From contig JAGPCY010000039.1 in the NCBI GenBank assembly GCA_018057825.1, positions 1 through 50,000 of the forward strand: a DNA stretch of 50,000 nucleotides, read 5' to 3'. Shown piece by piece: positions 38,633-49,281 of the stretch. The stretch is from Kofleriaceae bacterium (GTDB lineage: Bacteria; Myxococcota_A; Polyangia; Haliangiales; Haliangiaceae). The notes under the pieces were generated by a model. That model did not search any database. It was not told where the DNA came from and was given only the letters and a program-made list of their open reading frames with translations. The first letter of the stretch is position 1; every line of letters begins with the position of its first letter. The position numbers and the translations under genes are program-made.

Positions 38633-40927
38633 CTAGTGCGTAACCGGCGGCGCCGGCACCACGGTTCGCTCAGAGTCGCCGTCCGACGAACCGGCCAGCG
38701 GCGCACCCTCTCCGGGGCGGACCGCGACCCGCGGCTTGTCGAACCCCGTCCGCGGCGTGGGCAGGCGCTTGGCCTTCTCGCCCACCTTGTCACCCGTCTT
38801 GTCGGAGGCCTTCTCGAACTTGGTGGCGACGTCGGCGGCGGCCTTGGCCGCCTCCTTCTTGTCGCTCTCGCGCTCTTCGCGCCGCTTCTCGCGCATGCGG
38901 CGCAGGCCGCCCGCCATGATCTCGGCGATGAGCTGGTCGTACTGGATGCCGATGGCCTGGGCGATCAGCACCAGGTCGGAGTAGCCCGGGGTCAGGCCGG
39001 GCAGGGGGTTCACTTCCAGCACGTAGATCCGACCGTCGGCGTCCATGCGCAGGTCGACCCGGGCGACGTCGCGACAGTCGAGGGCCCAGAAGGTGGCGCG
39101 GGCGATCTTCTCCATCGCCTTCAGCTCGGCGTCGGTCAGCTTGGCCGGGCACTCGTAGAAGACGTGCTCCTCCCACTCCTGCTTGACCTCGTAGTTGTAG
39201 ACCGGGCGCTCGGTGTCCTTCTTGAACTTGATCTCCATCGGCGGCAGCACCCGCGGGCGCTTGTCGCCGAGCAGGCCGACGGTGAACTCGCGGCCGGCGA
39301 TGTACTCCTCGATCAGCGCCGGCTGGCGGTAGCGCTCGACGCAGCTCTTGACCGCGGCGCGCAGCTCCTCCTCGGTGTCGACCACGCTGGTCGCCCCGAT
39401 GCCCTTGCTCGAGCCCTCGGCGTTGGGCTTGACGATGAGCGGGAACTTCATGTCCGGCGACAGGCGCTCGCGCGGCGACTCCATGAGCTGGAACTTGGGC
39501 GTCAGGATGTCGTGCTGGAGCAGCACCTTCTTGGCCAGCGCCTTGTCGAGGGCGATCGCCAGGGTGGCCGAGTCGGAGCCGGTGTACGGCACCCCGAGCA
39601 GCTCGCACAGCGCCGGCACCTGGGCCTCGCGGTTGCGACCCTCGACGCCCTCGGCGATGTTGAAGATCAGGTCGACGTCGGCCTCGGCCAGCACCCGCGG
39701 CAGGTCGGGCGTGGCCTCCAGGTGGACGACGATGTGGCCCTGCCGCGCCAGGGCGTTGGCGATCGCGATGATGGTCTCGGGCGGATCCCACTCGGCCTCG
39801 TCGTCGCCGGCGTGGTCGCGCTTGACGTTATAGGTGAAGCCGACCCGGATCGGCTGGGACCGACCGGCGCGCCGCGCCACCCCGAGCTGGCTCGCGGTCG
39901 CCAGGCCCGAGCGGAGCGCCGCCGAGTTCAAGATCGCGGCGATGGTCTGGCCGTAGCCCATCCCGAGCTGCGAGGTCGCGACGAACAGGGCCGCGGTCGG
40001 CGCCAGCGAAGGGATGGCGTTGGCCTCGAGGAAGTAGATCCGGCCGTCGGGGGCGATCCGGAAATCGAGCCGGGCGACGTCCCGCATGCCGAGGGTGCGG
40101 ATGATCTCGAGGGAGATGGCGCGCAGGCGGGCCGCGATGTCGCGCGGGATGCCGGCCGGGCAGCGGAACGACACCTTGCCCGGCTCGAGGTTCTTCAGGC
40201 GGTAGTCCCAGACGTTGTACGGGCGCTCGGCCGAGGTCTCGAGCAAGAGCTCGACCGGGGCGAGGACGCCGTTGTCGTGGCCGACGCCCTCGATGTAGCC
40301 GACCAGGATGTCCACGCCCTCGACGTACTCCTCGACCAGGACGCCGTCCGGGTACGACCGGAGCGCGCCCTTGAGCACCGCCGGCAGGTCCTTGGGCTCC
40401 CGGACGACCGAGCCGTCCCGGCCGATCGCGCCCGGTCCGCCGGTGTAGATGCCCTTGCTCGAGCCCTCGTGGTTTGGCTTGACGATCACCGGGAACGCCA
40501 GCCCGACGCCGCGCTCGACCACCGCGTCGTAGTTGCGGAGGTTGACCAGGCAGGCCCGCGGGGTGTCGACGCCGGCCCGCCCGACCAGGAGCTTGGTCAG
40601 CCACTTGTCGAGGGTGAGCGCGTTCGCGTAGGCGTCGGAGCCGGTGTACGGGATGCCGAGCTCCTCGAACAGCGCCGGGTACAGCGCCTCGCGCAGCTTG
40701 CCCTGCTGGCCCTCGGCGGTGTTGAAGATGAGGTCGGGGTCGATGGCCTCGAGGCGCTCGAGCAGCGTCGACGCCGGACCCGAGACCTCGACCTTCTCGA
40801 CCTCGTGGCCGGCGGCCTCGATCGCGGCGGCGATCGCGTTCACGGTCTCGACGCTGTCGAACTCGGCCTCCTTCTCGGAGTGCCGGACGTCGGTGAGGCG
40901 GAGGTTGTGAGTGAACGCGACCTTCAT
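38633..40927 (-). CDS. Double ATP-grasp protein: two fused D-Ala-D-Ala ligase-like domains
   Basis: The 764-residue protein is an internal duplication. Residues 1-345 and 360-680 each contain a Rossmann-like N-lobe (KVAFTHN, RVGFTYN), LIFNTAEG/LIFNIAEG, IPYTGSD/VPYTGSD, the ATP-grasp loop VKPNHEGSSKGI/VKPNAEGSSKGI, and the metal-binding end FLEAN/VLEVN. The second half keeps LEVNPLPGLTPGYS, while the first is altered (LEANAIPSLAPT), so the two sites may differ in activity. A charged Lys/Glu/Ala tail (about 685-764) may be a coiled coil. The product is a dipeptide-ligase-type reaction in principle; the amino acids are unknown, and it is not a plain Ddl, which is about 310-360 residues. TAGGTC lies 8 nt before the ATG. 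Confidence 0.85.
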   Translation of the reverse strand: MKVAFTHNLRLTDVRHSEKEAEFDSVETVNAIAAAIEAAGHEVEKVEVSGPASTLLERLEAIDPDLIFNTAEGQQGKLREALYPALFEELGIPYTGSDAYANALTLDKWLTKLLVGRAGVDTPRACLVNLRNYDAVVERGVGLAFPVIVKPNHEGSSKGIYTGGPGAIGRDGSVVREPKDLPAVLKGALRSYPDGVLVEEYVEGVDILVGYIEGVGHDNGVLAPVELLLETSAERPYNVWDYRLKNLEPGKVSFRCPAGIPRDIAARLRAISLEIIRTLGMRDVARLDFRIAPDGRIYFLEANAIPSLAPTAALFVATSQLGMGYGQTIAAILNSAALRSGLATASQLGVARRAGRSQPIRVGFTYNVKRDHAGDDEAEWDPPETIIAIANALARQGHIVVHLEATPDLPRVLAEADVDLIFNIAEGVEGRNREAQVPALCELLGVPYTGSDSATLAIALDKALAKKVLLQHDILTPKFQLMESPRERLSPDMKFPLIVKPNAEGSSKGIGATSVVDTEEELRAAVKSCVERYRQPALIEEYIAGREFTVGLLGDKRPRVLPPMEIKFKKDTERPVYNYEVKQEWEEHVFYECPAKLTDAELKAMEKIARATFWALDCRDVARVDLRMDADGRIYVLEVNPLPGLTPGYSDLVLIAQAIGIQYDQLIAEIMAGGLRRMREKRREERESDKKEAAKAAADVATKFEKASDKTGDKVGEKAKRLPTPRTGFDKPRVAVRPGEGAPLAGSSDGDSERTVVPAPPVTH

Positions 40928-41065
40928 CGAGTATCGACCTAGCCTTCGGGCCGAGCGTCACGACCACTGTGGTTCGCGCACGCGCCGACGCTCAAACGAG
41001 TATCAAGCCGGTGTGACAATGCGCCGTCAAGCGAAAGCGCGCGCGCTTCGTGCTACGACATCCGG

Positions 41066-41467
41066 ATGGCGGTGACCGAGACCATCGACGTCCGCACGAC
41101 GACGCGCGCCGAGACCATCGACATCACCTCGCTGGTGCGGGCGGCGGTGAAGAAGAGCGGCATCGACAGCGGCATCGCGGTCGTGTTCTGCAAGCACACC
41201 ACCGCGGGCCTGACGATCCAGGAGAACAGCGACCCGACGGTGCGCGCCGCGCTCCTGGCCCACCTGACCAGCGCGGTCCCCCATGGCGCCGCCGAGGTCA
41301 GCGCCGCCACCAACGCCGACGCCCACGTCAAGTCGAGCTTGATCGGCGCCTCGCTGGCCCTGGTGGTGGACGGCGGCAAGCCGGTCCTCGGGCCGTGGCA
41401 GGCGATCTACTTCTGCGAGTTCGACGGGCCGCGTAGCCGCCAGGTCCTGGTCAAGGTCGTGGGCTGA
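41066..41467 (+). CDS. yjbQ: YjbQ family protein (UPF0047)
   Basis: The 133-residue protein shows all UPF0047/YjbQ motifs: [14 protein letters not shown] at about 43-57, [15 protein letters not shown] near 83, and [22 protein letters not shown] at the end. The family forms a trimer with a conserved His-rich pocket. Weak thiamine-phosphate synthase activity has been reported for relatives, but the main role is unknown. TACGAC lies 6 nt before the ATG and no Shine-Dalgarno is present. It is divergent from the double ATP-grasp gene, 138 bp apart. Confidence 0.94.
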   Translation: MAVTETIDVRTTTRAETIDITSLVRAAVKKSGIDSGIAVVFCKHTTAGLTIQENSDPTVRAALLAHLTSAVPHGAAEVSAATNADAHVKSSLIGASLALVVDGGKPVLGPWQAIYFCEFDGPRSRQVLVKVVG

Positions 41468-41483
41468 CCGCGGGAGGCGCGGG

Positions 41484-41729
<246 letters not shown>

Positions 41730-41790
41730 AGGGCACGGGGCCCGCAGGGCGGGGCTACATCGAACCTAGGTTTCGTGCGTCTATAGTCGT

Positions 41791-43005
41791 GTGACCAGAC
41801 TCGCCGCGCTCCTCCTCGTCCTGGCCGCCTGCGGTGGCCCAGCCCGGCCCCAGGCGCCCCGTCCTCCGGAGCCGACCGACGCGTCGACGCAGCGCACGCC
41901 GGATCGCGATCTGGCGGCCGCCACGCCTGCGGACCCCGTCGCCGGCGACGGCGACCCCGCGGCCCGGCCTGGCACCGGCGCCGGCAAGCGCTACGACCTG
42001 GAGGAGATCAAGCTCGTGGTCTCGCGCGGCCCGGGTGGAGACGAGCGGATCGACGCGGTCGCACCGTCGACGTTGCTCGACCAGGGGCGGGCGGCCCTCG
42101 ACGCCGGCAAGCCTCGCGAGGCCATCTCGATCTTCCGGCGGCTGGCCGCCGAGTTCCCGACCTCTCGCCTGGCGCCGGCGGCGCTCTACTACATCGGGAT
42201 GGTGCTCGAGGGGCTAGGCGACGTGCCGGCCGCCATCGACGCCTACCGCGAGGTGGTCGCGGCGTACCCCACCGGGCCCGAGTCCCTCGAGGCTCACCTG
42301 CGGATCGCCGGCCTCGCCGCCGAGCGCAAGGACTTCGGCACCGCCGACGCCACCCTGGTCGAGGTCCTGGCCCGCACCGATCTCGCGGCGGCGGATCGCC
42401 TCGAGGCCCAGGCCCGGCGCGGCTACGTGCTCATCGAGCTCGGGCGGGCCGCCGACGCCGAGGTCGTCCTCAAGGCTGCGGTCGCGACCTGGACCCGCGC
42501 CAACACCATCGATGACCACTACTACATCGCGATGGCTCACTATTACCTGGGCGAGCTGCGCCACCGCGAGATGACTGCGATCGCGCTGCGTTCCGCCCTG
42601 GTCGACCTCAAGGCCGATCTGGTCGCCAAGGAGAACCTCGCGGCCGCCGCCTACGACGCCTGGAAGCGCGCGCTCGAGGTCCAGGACCCGTACTGGGCCC
42701 TCGCTGCCGGCTACAGGATGTCGCACATCTTCTTCGAGCTGTGGCAGGTCGCCGTCACCTCGCCGTTCCCCGACGGGCTCGAGCCCGCGGCGCGCACGTA
42801 TTACACGGTCGAGGTCCACGACCGGGTCCGGCGCCACCTGGCGACCGCCTTCGAGGGCCACCAGATGAACGTGCGCCTGGCCGAGGCCTACGGGGTCGGG
42901 AACGCCTGGAGCGAGGCCTCCAAGACCCGCGCGCTACAGATCGCCGCGATCTTGGCCCGGGAAGGGCGGGGCGAGATGAGCGCGGTCGTTCCGGCGCTCC
43001 CGTGA
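41791..43005 (+). CDS. TPR-repeat lipoprotein (YbgF/BamD-like architecture)
   Basis: The 404-residue product has a lipoprotein signal (TRLAALLLVLAAC after a GTG start) and a Pro/Asp-rich linker (15-70). Tetratricopeptide repeats follow from about 92: LDQGRAALDAGKPREAISIFRRLAAEFP, YIGMVLEGLGDVPAAIDAYREVVAAYP and RRGYVLIELGRAADAEVVLKAAV. The repeats end in a helical C-terminal region that contains CYS-free YRMSHIFFELWQ. Such proteins scaffold envelope complexes; the partners are unknown. TATAGT is only 3 nt before the GTG, too close for a standard leaderless start, so the true promoter may be elsewhere. It ends 134 bp before the first tRNA-Thr. Confidence 0.8.
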   Translation: MTRLAALLLVLAACGGPARPQAPRPPEPTDASTQRTPDRDLAAATPADPVAGDGDPAARPGTGAGKRYDLEEIKLVVSRGPGGDERIDAVAPSTLLDQGRAALDAGKPREAISIFRRLAAEFPTSRLAPAALYYIGMVLEGLGDVPAAIDAYREVVAAYPTGPESLEAHLRIAGLAAERKDFGTADATLVEVLARTDLAAADRLEAQARRGYVLIELGRAADAEVVLKAAVATWTRANTIDDHYYIAMAHYYLGELRHREMTAIALRSALVDLKADLVAKENLAAAAYDAWKRALEVQDPYWALAAGYRMSHIFFELWQVAVTSPFPDGLEPAARTYYTVEVHDRVRRHLATAFEGHQMNVRLAEAYGVGNAWSEASKTRALQIAAILAREGRGEMSAVVPALP

Positions 43006-43057
43006 CCCGGTGCGGGCGGCGGTCGAGAGATCTCTTGGCAAATCGGACGCAAACCCG

Positions 43058-43086
43058 TTGACTTGGCGGAGCGGCTCGCCTATACA
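43058..43086 (+). promoter_or_regulatory. Strong sigma-70 promoter of the tRNA-tuf operon
   Basis: TTGACT (43058-43063), a 17-bp spacer, and TATACA (43081-43086). This is the best consensus promoter in the window, as expected for the tRNA-tuf transcript that begins at tRNA-Thr 54 nt downstream. Confidence 0.9.
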
Positions 43087-43139
43087 ACGGCGGCCGTGGC
43101 CCCAGAGCCTCGGTCGCAGCACGAATCATCAACGTTTCC

Positions 43140-43212
43140 GCTGGCGTAGCTCAACCGGTAGAGCACCTGACTTGTAATCAGGAGGTCGCGGGTTCGAGTC
43201 CCACCGCCAGCT
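43140..43212 (+). tRNA. tRNA-Thr (UGU)
   Basis: The cloverleaf has acceptor GCTGGCG/CGCCAGC, anticodon stem CCTGA/TCAGG and loop CTTGTAA with anticodon TGT. CCA is not encoded. The T stem contains one apparent C-A mismatch. It is the first tRNA of the Thr-Tyr-Gly-Thr-tuf operon. Confidence 0.95.
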
Positions 43213-43246
43213 CGAGGCCGAGAACGAAGCAGATCGAATCAAATAA

Positions 43247-43331
<85 letters not shown>

Positions 43332-43358
43332 CTGGCCCTTGGGACAGTCCACGGCCGC

Positions 43359-43430
<72 letters not shown>

Positions 43431-43444
43431 CCGACAATCAGTCC

Positions 43445-43516
43445 GCCCTCATAGCACAGTGGCAGTGCACTTCCTTGGTAAGGAAGGGGTCGTGAGTTCA
43501 ATTCTCACTGAGGGCT
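43445..43516 (+). tRNA. tRNA-Thr (GGU)
   Basis: The acceptor pairs GCCCTCA with TGAGGGC. The anticodon stem is CTTCC/GGAAG with loop TTGGTAA and anticodon GGT. It completes the Thr-Tyr-Gly-Thr order known from E. coli thrU-tyrU-glyT-thrT-tufB. Confidence 0.95.
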
Positions 43517-43566
43517 CTAGCAGCAACCGCGCAACGACCGTCACCGCATAGGGAGAGATCGCCGTC

Positions 43567-44763
<1,197 letters not shown>

Positions 44764-44792
44764 TAGCGCCCCTCTAGCGCGCGGTTGCGAGA

Positions 44793-44822
44793 CGCGCCCG
44801 GTGACGGGCGCGTTTTGTTTTT
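44793..44822 (+). terminator. Rho-independent terminator of tuf
   Basis: The perfect stem CGCGCCCG/CGGGCGCG has a GTGA loop (44793-44812) and is followed by TTTTGTTTTT. It begins 30 nt after the tuf stop. Confidence 0.93.
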
Positions 44823-45060
44823 CGGACCCGGTGGCGTTGGGCGCGAGGGCTGTGGTTCTTGTCGGAGGGGTATCCGGAGCGTGTTTCTGGGCAACCCGTA
44901 GCGTTGGGCGCGAGGGCGGTGGTCCCTACCGGAGGGGTGTCCGGAACCCCGGGGCGTGTTTCTGGGGAACCCGTAGGCGTGGGGCGCGAGGGCGGTGGTC
45001 CCTAGCGGAGGGGTAGCCGGAACCCTGGGGCGTGAACCAAGCTGCCCTGAGGTGGCGTGA
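44823..45060. repeat. Three degenerate tandem repeats of about 65-90 bp behind tuf
   Basis: Units start near 44826, 44894 and 44969 and share ACCCGTAGCG-TTGGGCGCGAGGGC, GTGGT, CGGAGGGGT-TCCGGA and GGGGCGTG. A further duplicated GTGAACCAAGC-GCCCTG-GGTGG piece follows to about 45080. The remaining sequence to tRNA-Trp holds a candidate promoter and no gene. Confidence 0.7.
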
Positions 45061-45283
45061 ACCAAGCGGCCCTGGGGTGGCGACAGCGATCGAGGTTGGG
45101 GGGGCTGCGGGCCTCGGAACCCCGGGAGGCGATAGAGGGCTGCGGGGGCGAAAACGCCTGGGCTGAGCGAAGGAGGCCCGTTCCGGGCGCCTGGGGGAGG
45201 GAGGGGAGGGGAGTCGGGGCGCGGCCGGGGGCCCCGGGAAGATCGCCAGCCGCCCGCACTGGTTCGATTTTTCGGAGAGGCTC

Positions 45284-45312
45284 TTGCCCGGAATCCCCAT
45301 CCGGTGTACACG
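45284..45312 (+). promoter_or_regulatory. Candidate promoter of tRNA-Trp-secE-nusG
   Basis: TTGCCC (45284-45289), a 17-bp spacer, and TACACG (45307-45312), 75 bp upstream of tRNA-Trp. This is the best -35/-10 pair in the gap. Confidence 0.5.
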
Positions 45313-45386
45313 TCCGCTTCCGCCTCGCCCGCTTGTCCACCTCGCACCATGGCGCGAACTCGCTGAGATCACGAACGATTCTTCCT

Positions 45387-45461
45387 AGGGGAGTAGCTCA
45401 ACGGTAGAGCATCCGTCTCCAAAGCGGAGGGCTGCAGGTTCAAGTCCTGTCTCCCCTGCCA
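45387..45461 (+). tRNA. tRNA-Trp (CCA)
   Basis: The acceptor pairs AGGGGAG with CTCCCCT. The anticodon stem is CCGTC with GCGG and the loop is TCCAAA, with anticodon CCA. The discriminator is G and an encoded CCA follows (45459-45461). It sits just before secE, a common position for tRNA-Trp. Confidence 0.96.
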
Positions 45462-45517
45462 CGTACCTGCCCGACTAGCGAGTCGACGCCATCCTTCCAA
45501 CGACGCAGAGTCCACCC

Positions 45518-45884
45518 GTGGCCCGAGAAGACAACGTCCCCAACAAGCCCGTCCACCTCATGTACCTGAGCGGTGGCATCGTCCTCTTCTACCTCTGCAA
45601 GTGGACGATCGACTGGCTGTGGGGATACTTCACGACGCCTCCGGGCGAGCTGGCCATGACGGTCGGCGCCGCGCTGGTGACCCTGGTCGCCGGCGTCGTG
45701 CTGTACCGCCACGACCGCGTCTACACCCTGGCCAACGAGGTGACGGGGGAGCTGGCCAAGGTGACGTGGCCGACGGCGAAGGAGACCCGGGCCGCGACCA
45801 TCGTCGTCATCGTGATGACGCTGATCGCCGCCGTCATCCTGTTCGCGTTCGATCTGGTGTGGTCGCAACTGACGGAGTTGGTCT

Positions 45885-45892
<8 letters not shown>
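45518..45892 (+). CDS. secE: Preprotein translocase subunit SecE
   Basis: The 124-residue membrane protein has three hydrophobic segments (about 16-36, 46-66 and 93-115), as in the long gammaproteobacterial SecE. The conserved amphipathic stretch [22 protein letters not shown] lies around 72-94, just before the last helix that embraces SecY. It starts with GTG, 56 nt after tRNA-Trp. The 3' end overlaps nusG by 8 nt. It is the genuine SecE of the general secretory channel; the standard secY should lie in the spc operon outside the window. Confidence 0.95.
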
Positions 45893-46478
<586 letters not shown>

Positions 46479-46554
46479 GACGCGCTCGCCAGCGAGCCCC
46501 ACGCCGTAGCGCCAGGCGCCGCGGCGCGGTCACGATCACGAAAGCGCAAACGTC

Positions 46555-46977
46555 ATGAAGAAGGTCACCGCCCTCATCAAGCTCCAGTGCCCCGCCGGCA
46601 AGGCCAACCCGGCGCCGCCGGTCGGCCCCGCGCTCGGCCAGCACGGCCTGAACATCATGGCGTTCTGCAAGGAGTTCAACGCGCGCACGGCGCAGATGGG
46701 CGACCTGATCATCCCGGTCCTCATCACCGCCTACGCCGACCGCACCTTCACCTTCGTGACCAAGACGCCGCCGGCGTCGATCCTCCTCAAGAAGGCGGCC
46801 AAGATCGAGAGCGGCTCGAAGGAGCCGAACAAGAACAAGGTCGGCAAGGTCACCAAGCAGCAGGTCCGCGAGATCGCGGAGCACAAGCTCCAGGACCTGA
46901 ACACGACCTCGGTCGAGTCTGCGATGCGCACGGTCATGGGCACCGCGCGGTCGATGGGCCTCGACGTGATCGACTGA
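46555..46977 (+). CDS. rplK: 50S ribosomal protein L11
   Basis: The 140-residue protein has the L11 N-terminal proline-rich switch [30 protein letters not shown] (split at 14-43) and a C-terminal rRNA-binding domain with [20 protein letters not shown] and [10 protein letters not shown]. It binds the GTPase-associated centre of 23S rRNA. The start is the ATG at 46555, 77 nt after nusG. Its stop codon TGA lies inside the 5' arm of the first palindromic element. It is therefore separated from rplA by 369 bp instead of the usual few bases. Confidence 0.97.
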   Translation: MKKVTALIKLQCPAGKANPAPPVGPALGQHGLNIMAFCKEFNARTAQMGDLIIPVLITAYADRTFTFVTKTPPASILLKKAAKIESGSKEPNKNKVGKVTKQQVREIAEHKLQDLNTTSVESAMRTVMGTARSMGLDVID

Positions 46978-47231
46978 GGGTTTTTCGCAAAAACCCTCCC
47001 CCAGCATTCGCTGGGGCCCCCTCCCAGCGTTTCTAGGAGGGTTTTTCGCAAAAACCCTCCCCCAGCATTCGCTGGGGCCCCCTCCCAAAACGACCCAGAG
47101 TTCAGCGCGGGGTGGGGTGAGCCCCGCCGCCCCAAAACGACCCAGAGTTCAGCGCGGTGATTCTGAGAGGGTTTTTCGCAAAAACCCTCCCCCAGCATTC
47201 GCTGGGGCCCCCACCCAAAACGGCTCAGAGT
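46976..47231. repeat. Three copies of a double-hairpin palindromic element between rplK and rplA
   Basis: Copies at 46976-47026, 47036-47087 and 47167-47217 each contain hairpin 1 (GAGGGTTTTT-cgc-AAAAACCCTC) followed directly by hairpin 2 (CCCCAGC-attc-GCTGGGG) and GCCCCC. The spacer CCAAAACG(A/G)C(C/T)CAGAGTTCAGCGCGG also recurs three times. No gene occurs here. The AT-richer stretch 47262-47285 before rplA could hold a promoter, but no clear -35/-10 pair is visible. Confidence 0.93.
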
Positions 47232-47346
47232 TCAGCGCGGAGTGGGTAGACCCCAATCTGGTTCGAAAAGTACTTCAATAACCGAGTGACCCAACCCTGG
47301 TAGGCCGCGAGGCCGCTTGAGCCAGGGACCACCGGAGGAAACCAAG

Positions 47347-48054
47347 ATGGCTGGCAAGAAATACAAGAAGGCAGTTGAGGGCTGGGACCCGACCAAGAAG
47401 TACTCGGTCGATGAGGCCTGTGCCCTGGTGCCGCGCGCCAAGATCTCGACCAAGTGGGACGAGACGGTCGACGCCGCGGTCCGCCTCGGCGTCAACCCGA
47501 AGTACGCGGACCAGATGGTCCGTGGCTCGGTGGTGATGCCGTCGGGGACTGGCAAGACCAAGCGGGTGCTCGTCATCTGCAAGACCGACAAGGTCAAGGA
47601 AGCGCTAGAGGCGGGCGCCGACTACGCCGGCAACGACGAGTACATCAACAAGATCAAGGACGAGAACTGGTTCGAGTTCGACACCCTGGTGGCGACCCCG
47701 GACATGATGGTGTCGGTCGGTAAGATCGGCCGCGTCCTCGGTCCGCGCGGCCTGATGCCGAACCCGAAGGTCGGCACGGTCACCGCCGACGTCGCCAAGG
47801 CGGTCAAGGAGCTCAAGGCCGGCCGCGTCGAGTTCCGCGTCGAGAAGGCCGGTGTCATCCAGACCCCGATCGGCAAGGCGTCGTTCAAGCCCGAGGCCCT
47901 GGCCGCCAATCTCCGCGCGCTGCTCGACCAGCTCGTCAAGCTCAAGCCGTCCACGGCCAAGGGCACGTACATGCGCTCGATCACGATCTCGACCACCCAT
48001 GGTCCGGGCATCAAGGTCGACACCGCCGCCTACGCCGGCGCCGCCGCGGAGTGA
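47347..48054 (+). CDS. rplA: 50S ribosomal protein L1
   Basis: The 235-residue protein has the L1 signature [19 protein letters not shown] stretch ([20 protein letters not shown], about 120-139), the start MAGKKYKKA and the end [18 protein letters not shown]. It binds 23S rRNA at the L1 stalk and in many bacteria represses its own operon. The ATG at 47347 follows CGGAGGAAA 6 nt upstream, a strong ribosome binding site that decides the start over a GTG-like triplet 30 nt earlier. It is separated from rplK by the repeat block. Confidence 0.97.
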   Translation: MAGKKYKKAVEGWDPTKKYSVDEACALVPRAKISTKWDETVDAAVRLGVNPKYADQMVRGSVVMPSGTGKTKRVLVICKTDKVKEALEAGADYAGNDEYINKIKDENWFEFDTLVATPDMMVSVGKIGRVLGPRGLMPNPKVGTVTADVAKAVKELKAGRVEFRVEKAGVIQTPIGKASFKPEALAANLRALLDQLVKLKPSTAKGTYMRSITISTTHGPGIKVDTAAYAGAAAE

Positions 48055-48174
48055 TCCCCGACCTCTCCTGATCCCATACGACCGTACGACGTCGCAGAAG
48101 CGGGCAGGGCCTCGGCCCCGAAGTCCCGCGGAGACCGAGTCGATCGCACCGCCGCTGGGTCGCCCAGCGCGGGT

Positions 48175-48213
48175 CGACCCCTCGCTCTCTCCGATCGAGG
48201 GGTCGTCCTTTTC
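48175..48213 (+). promoter_or_regulatory. Hairpin in the rplJ leader (possible attenuator or L10-binding leader)
   Basis: CGACCCCTCG and CGAGGGGTCG form a 10-bp perfect stem with an 11-nt loop, followed by TCCTTTTC. It lies 48 nt before the rplJ ATG in the 206-bp rplA-rplJ gap. It could be a partial terminator or part of the autogenous control region that usually binds L10-(L7/L12)4. Confidence 0.6.
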
Positions 48214-48260
48214 ACGCCACTCGCCGGCCCCGCCGGCTCAACCAAGCACGGACAACCACC

Positions 48261-48779
48261 ATGGACAGAGCAGGAAAGGCCGAGATCCTCGGCGAGATCA
48301 AAGAGTCCTTCGCCAACGTGGCGTCGGTCGTGATCGTCGACCACACCGGCATCACCGTCCCGGTCGTCACCGCGATGCGCGATGACTTCCGCAAGAACGG
48401 CTGCCACTACCGGGTCCTCAAGAACTCGCTCGTGAAGATCGCCGTCAAGGGCAGCACGATGGAGCCCATGAGCGCCCTCATGGTCGGCCCCACGGCGGTC
48501 ATCTGGTCGAACGAGGTCCCCCAGACCCCGGCGAAGATCGCGCTCAAGTGGGCCAAGGATCAGCCGAAGTTCAAGATCCGCGGCGGCTTCTTCGACGGCT
48601 CGGTCCTCGACGCCACCGGCGTCGACAACCTGTCGAAGATGCCTGGCAAGGACGAGATCCGCGCCAGCCTGCTCATGACCTTCCTGGCCGCGCCGCAGGA
48701 CTTCGTCCGCACGCTGATCGCCGGGCCGCAGAACTTCATGTACCTCCTCGACGCGCGCAAGCGCGCCATGGAGTCGTGA
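48261..48779 (+). CDS. rplJ: 50S ribosomal protein L10
   Basis: The 172-residue protein shows the L10 pattern: [26 protein letters not shown] (6-31), [12 protein letters not shown] near 52, and the C-terminal L7/L12-binding helix ending [15 protein letters not shown]. It anchors the L7/L12 stalk. The start ATG lies after ACGGACAACCACC with a weak Shine-Dalgarno. The long leader holds a hairpin consistent with translational or attenuator control. Confidence 0.97.
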   Translation: MDRAGKAEILGEIKESFANVASVVIVDHTGITVPVVTAMRDDFRKNGCHYRVLKNSLVKIAVKGSTMEPMSALMVGPTAVIWSNEVPQTPAKIALKWAKDQPKFKIRGGFFDGSVLDATGVDNLSKMPGKDEIRASLLMTFLAAPQDFVRTLIAGPQNFMYLLDARKRAMES

Positions 48780-48900
48780 GTCGGGCTCCCCGACCCACGC
48801 GTCCCCTGTCTCTCACCGGTCGAACGACCGGAGCTCGTCCCTCGGTCACCCGACCGACCCAACCGGGCCTCACCGCCCACGTTTCCCTTCGAGGCATCTC

Positions 48901-49281
48901 ATGTCGCTCACGCAAGATCAGGTCATCGACTACCTCAGCTCGCTCTCGGTCATGGACATCGTCAACCTCACCAAGGCCCTCGAGGACAAGTGGGGCGTGA
49001 AGGCCGCGCCGGTCGCCGTCGCTGGCCCGGCCGCTGCCGCTGGCCCGGCTCCGGCCGCCGCCGAGGAGAAGACCGAGTTCACCGTCGTCCTCAAGGGCAA
49101 GGGCGCGTCGCCGATCAACGTCATCAAGGTCGTCCGCGAGGTCACCGGCCTCGGTCTCAAGGACGCCAAGGACCTGGTCGACGGCGCCCCGAAGGACGTC
49201 AAGGCCGGCGTGCCCAAGGCCGAGGCCGAGGACATCGCCAAGAAGCTCAAGGACGCCGGCGCCGAGGTCGAGGTCAAGTAG
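48901..49281 (+). CDS. rplL: 50S ribosomal protein L7/L12
   Basis: The 126-residue protein has an N-terminal dimerisation helix ([31 protein letters not shown] split at 3-33), an Ala/Pro-rich hinge (36-53) and the C-terminal factor-binding domain ([11 protein letters not shown], then [23 protein letters not shown]). It recruits translation GTPases. It sits 121 bp behind rplJ. The following gap has a weak AAGTCG/CGACTT stem at about 49309-49329. Confidence 0.98.
   Translation: MSLTQDQVIDYLSSLSVMDIVNLTKALEDKWGVKAAPVAVAGPAAAAGPAPAAAEEKTEFTVVLKGKGASPINVIKVVREVTGLGLKDAKDLVDGAPKDVKAGVPKAEAEDIAKKLKDAGAEVEVK

Noticed and set aside
44764..45386. Arg/Pro-rich frames on both strands between tuf and tRNA-Trp
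   Set aside because: They run through tandem repeats and the tuf terminator and have no family resemblance.
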